NCBI GenBank assembly: GCA_900538765.1
Contig: UQAB01000019.1
Span: 1 to 34,147 of the forward strand
DNA length: 34,147 nt
Source of the DNA: an uncultured Azospirillum sp.
GTDB lineage: Bacteria; Pseudomonadota; Alphaproteobacteria; RF32; CAG-239
Reading direction: 5' to 3'
Below the pieces are notes generated by a model. The model did no database searches. It saw only the letters and a list, made by a program, of their open reading frames with translations, and was not told the DNA's origin. Shown here piece after piece: positions 31,824 through 34,147 of this stretch. Made by a program: the position numbers and the translations under genes. The number at the start of each line of letters is the position of its first letter. Within the stretch, counting starts at the first letter, position 1.

Positions 31824-33899
31824 ATGGCTCGTACACATAAATTGGAAATGTATAGAAACATCGGTATTATGGCGCACATTGATGCCGGTAAAACAACGAC
31901 TACCGAACGTATTTTGTACTATACCGGTGTTAACCACAAAATCGGTGAAACGCACGAAGGTGCCGCTACCATGGACTGGATGGAGCAGGAACAGGAACGT
32001 GGTATTACCATTACTTCCGCTGCGACGACCTGTTTTTGGAAGGGACACAGAATTAACATCATTGATACGCCGGGACACGTTGACTTCACGGTTGAAGTTG
32101 AACGTTCTTTGCGTGTTCTTGACGGTGCTATCACTGTTTTTGATTCAGTTGCCGGTGTTGAACCGCAGTCTGAAACCGTTTGGCGTCAGGCTGACAAATA
32201 TGGTGTTCCTCGTATTTGCTTCTGCAATAAAATGGACCGTATCGGCGCCAATTTCTACCGTTGTCTGGATATGATTGTTGACCGTCTGGGCGCCCGCCCG
32301 ATGGCTCTGCAACTGCCAATCGGTGCGGAAGCCGAATTCCGCGGCGTTGTTGATTTGCTGAACATGAACGCAATCATTTATACCGGTGATACGGCTGATT
32401 CTCCGATTGAGATTCAGGAAATTCCGGCTGATTTGAAAGAAAAGGCTGAACAGTATCGTCATGAACTGGTTGAAATGGCTGTTGAAGAAGATGAAGATGC
32501 CATGAACGATTATCTGGAAGGCAACGAAGTTTCTGTTGAAACTTTGAAGAAATGTATCCGCAAAGGTACTTTGGCTCAGGATTTTGTGCCGGTATTCTGC
32601 GGTACGGCTTTCAAAAACAAAGGTGTTCAGCCTTTGTTGGATGCCGTTATTGATTTCTTGCCGTCTCCGGTTGATATTGCTTCCATTGTCGGCGTTAATC
32701 CGAATACGGACAAAGAAGAAGTCAGACATCCGGCTGATGATCAGCCTTTGGCTGCTTTGGCGTTCAAAATCATGAACGACCCGTTTGTCGGTTCTTTGAC
32801 GTTTACGCGTATTTATTCCGGTACAATGATGGCAGGTTCCTATGTCTATAACTCTGTTAAAGACAAGAAGGAGCGTGTTGGCCGTATGTTGTTGATGCAT
32901 GCCAATAAACGTGAAGATTTGAAAGAAGCCAATGCCGGCGATATCGTTGCTTTGGCTGGTTTGAAAGATACGACAACCGGTGATACTCTGTGCGATCAGG
33001 CTCATCCGATTGTTCTTGAGAACATGATTTTCCCTGATCCGGTTATTGAGCTGGCCGTTGAACCGAAGACAAAAGCAGACGTTGAAAAGATGGGGTTGGC
33101 TCTGTCCCGTTTGGCGATGGAAGATCCGTCATTCAAGGTTTCTTCCGATCCGGATTCCGGGCAGACCATTATTAAAGGTATGGGCGAACTTCACCTGGAA
33201 ATCATTGTTGACCGTTTGAAACGTGAATTCAAGGTTGAATGTAATGTCGGCGAACCGCAGGTTGCTTACCGTGAAACGATTACTGCTCCTTGTGATATTG
33301 AATATACGCACAAGAAACAGTCCGGTGGTGCCGGTCAGTTTGCTAAGGTTAAAATCAAGTTTGAGCCGATTGAAGGTTACAATGGCTTTGAATTTGAAAA
33401 TACCGTTGTCGGCGGTAACGTTCCGAAAGAATATGTGCCGGGTGTTGAAAAAGGTTTGCGTTCCGCTATGGATGCCGGTATTATTGCCGGATATCCGGTA
33501 ACCGGTGTTAAATGCAACCTGTACGATGGTGCTTATCACGAAGTCGACTCCAATGTTATGTGTTTTGAAATTGCTGCGCGCGCTGCTTTCCGTGAAGGTA
33601 TGCGTCAGGCAAATCCGAAGCTGTTGGAACCGATTATGAAGGTTGAAGTGGTCACTCCGGAAGAATATATGGGCGATATTATCGGCGATTTGAACTCCCG
33701 CCGCGGCTTGGTCAGCGGTATGGATCAGCGTGCCAACGCCCGTGTTATTGACGCCAGCGTACCTTTGGCCAATATGTTCGGCTATGTTAATACTTTGCGC
33801 TCTCTGTCTCAGGGGCGTGCTCAGTTTACAATGGTCTTTGATCATTATGCCGAAGTACCGAAGGATGTGGCTGATAAGGTGAAGGCCAAAAACGCATAA
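31824..33899 (+). CDS. fusA: Elongation factor G
   Basis: 691 residues, full length. EF-G drives translocation on the ribosome and, with RRF, ribosome recycling, using GTP. The G motifs are AHIDAGKTTT (17-26), RGITI, DTPGHVDF and CNKMD. Domains II to V follow in the normal order, including the domain IV region DGAYHEVDSNVMCFEIAARAAF. It starts 21 bases after rpsG. Codon use is strongly biased, with many GGT, CGT and GTT codons, as expected for a highly expressed gene. Confidence 0.98.
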   Translation: MARTHKLEMYRNIGIMAHIDAGKTTTTERILYYTGVNHKIGETHEGAATMDWMEQEQERGITITSAATTCFWKGHRINIIDTPGHVDFTVEVERSLRVLDGAITVFDSVAGVEPQSETVWRQADKYGVPRICFCNKMDRIGANFYRCLDMIVDRLGARPMALQLPIGAEAEFRGVVDLLNMNAIIYTGDTADSPIEIQEIPADLKEKAEQYRHELVEMAVEEDEDAMNDYLEGNEVSVETLKKCIRKGTLAQDFVPVFCGTAFKNKGVQPLLDAVIDFLPSPVDIASIVGVNPNTDKEEVRHPADDQPLAALAFKIMNDPFVGSLTFTRIYSGTMMAGSYVYNSVKDKKERVGRMLLMHANKREDLKEANAGDIVALAGLKDTTTGDTLCDQAHPIVLENMIFPDPVIELAVEPKTKADVEKMGLALSRLAMEDPSFKVSSDPDSGQTIIKGMGELHLEIIVDRLKREFKVECNVGEPQVAYRETITAPCDIEYTHKKQSGGAGQFAKVKIKFEPIEGYNGFEFENTVVGGNVPKEYVPGVEKGLRSAMDAGIIAGYPVTGVKCNLYDGAYHEVDSNVMCFEIAARAAFREGMRQANPKLLEPIMKVEVVTPEEYMGDIIGDLNSRRGLVSGMDQRANARVIDASVPLANMFGYVNTLRSLSQGRAQFTMVFDHYAEVPKDVADKVKAKNA

Positions 33900-34023
33900 G
33901 ATTTTGTTTTATAGGGCATCCAGAGAGATTTTGTGCAGGCTCGAAAAATTCATGTACTTCTGTGTACTCTAAAATTTTTCTCGCTTTCAAAATCACTCTG
34001 CCTGCTCCTCTAAAACGAAAATC
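33900..34023. repeat. Long imperfect inverted repeat between fusA and tuf
   Basis: The two arms, each about 50 bases, start with GATTTT (33900-33905) and end with GAAAATC (34017-34023). Matching blocks include CAGAGAGATTTTG (33921-33933) opposite the complement of CAAAATCACTCTG, and a CGAAAAATT block at 33942-33950 opposite AAATTTTTCTC. A 20-base centre has GTAC twice. It begins at the first base after the fusA stop codon. As RNA it would form a stem of more than 100 bases; as DNA it resembles a small palindromic repeat element. Confidence 0.75.
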
Positions 34024-34071
34024 TGTTTATTTTATTTATTTTTTTATTTAATTTATTTGGAGTAAATCTAA

Positions 34072-34147
34072 ATGGCAAAAGAGAAATTTGAGCGTAGCAA
34101 GCCGCACTGCAATATCGGCACGATAGGTCACGTAGACCACGGTAAGA
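34072..34147 (+). CDS. tuf: Elongation factor Tu, 5' end only
   Basis: 25 complete codons to the window edge: MAKEKFERSKPHCNIGTIGHV and the first G1 residues DHGK. EF-Tu carries aminoacyl-tRNA to the ribosome as a GTP complex. GGAG (34059-34062) lies 9 bases before the ATG. It follows fusA, as in the classical str operon, but is separated by a 172-bp gap that includes the inverted repeat. Confidence 0.96.
   Translation, partial: MAKEKFERSKPHCNIGTIGHVDHGK

Noticed and set aside
32145..33005. Long antisense frame of 286 codons over fusA
   Set aside because: A codon-bias shadow of EF-G; no recognisable domain.
1..34147. tRNA, rRNA or CRISPR array
   Set aside because: No cloverleaf with a GTTCRA arm, no rRNA-like block and no regularly spaced repeats were seen by eye; a covariance-model search would be decisive.

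Overview
The window is a stretch of alphaproteobacterial chromosome. The gene blocks that point this way are a DUF4167 gene next to prmC, ftsE-ftsX followed by a DUF218 gene and an acyltransferase, rne divergent from amiC-mrcA-prfB, and kdsD-lptC-lptA-lptB-rpoN-hpf-ptsN followed at a distance by rpsL-rpsG-fusA-tuf. Base composition is moderate (mid-40s percent GC by eye) and intergenic DNA is AT-rich. A host- or gut-associated alphaproteobacterium is my guess; the sequence does not prove it.

Layout. (1) 1-460: the 5' end of a gene running off the left edge, with a promoter and upstream block that recur at 23378-23623. (2) 461-2917, minus strand: a zinc-ribbon membrane protein, prmC and a DUF4167 protein. 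(3) 3047-7100, plus strand: ftsE, ftsX, a DUF218 protein, a plsC-like acyltransferase and a DUF2125-like protein, tightly packed. (4) 7134-16606, minus strand: amiC, mrcA, prfB (with a programmed +1 frameshift), an alpha/beta hydrolase, a giant AsmA/YhdP-like protein and a HAD-like protein, nearly all overlapping or abutting. (5) 17108-21054, plus strand: rne behind a long structured leader, then a secreted M48 protease with TPR-like repeats. (6) 21145-21888: an orphan S1-like protein with a strong promoter and an operator-like palindrome. (7) 21943-23418, minus strand: a secreted cysteine-rich repeat protein interrupted in frame by palindromic repeat DNA. (8) 23842-30569, minus strand: ptsN, hpf, rpoN, lptB, lptA, lptC, kdsD and two paralogous small lipoproteins. 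(9) 30947-34147, plus strand: rpsL, rpsG, fusA and the start of tuf.

Much of the window serves the cell envelope: peptidoglycan synthesis and cleavage (mrcA, amiC, ftsEX), phospholipid synthesis (plsC), Kdo and LPS export (kdsD, lptCAB), envelope proteolysis and AsmA-type lipid transport. The rest is translation (prmC, prfB, hpf, rpsL, rpsG, fusA, tuf) and RNA decay (rne). prmC methylates the release factor that prfB encodes, although the two lie in different operons.

The least ordinary parts are: the duplicated promoter and signal-peptide cassette of the Cys-rich family; a palindromic element inside the Cys-rich gene, flanked by a 9-bp direct repeat and keeping the frame; a cluster of GANTC sites in the divergent promoter region before rpsL; a 124-bp imperfect inverted repeat between fusA and tuf; a hairpin with duplicated AU-rich 9-mers in the rne leader; and the operator-like palindrome over the -10 box of the S1-like gene. 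I saw no tRNA, rRNA, CRISPR array, transposase or prophage gene.
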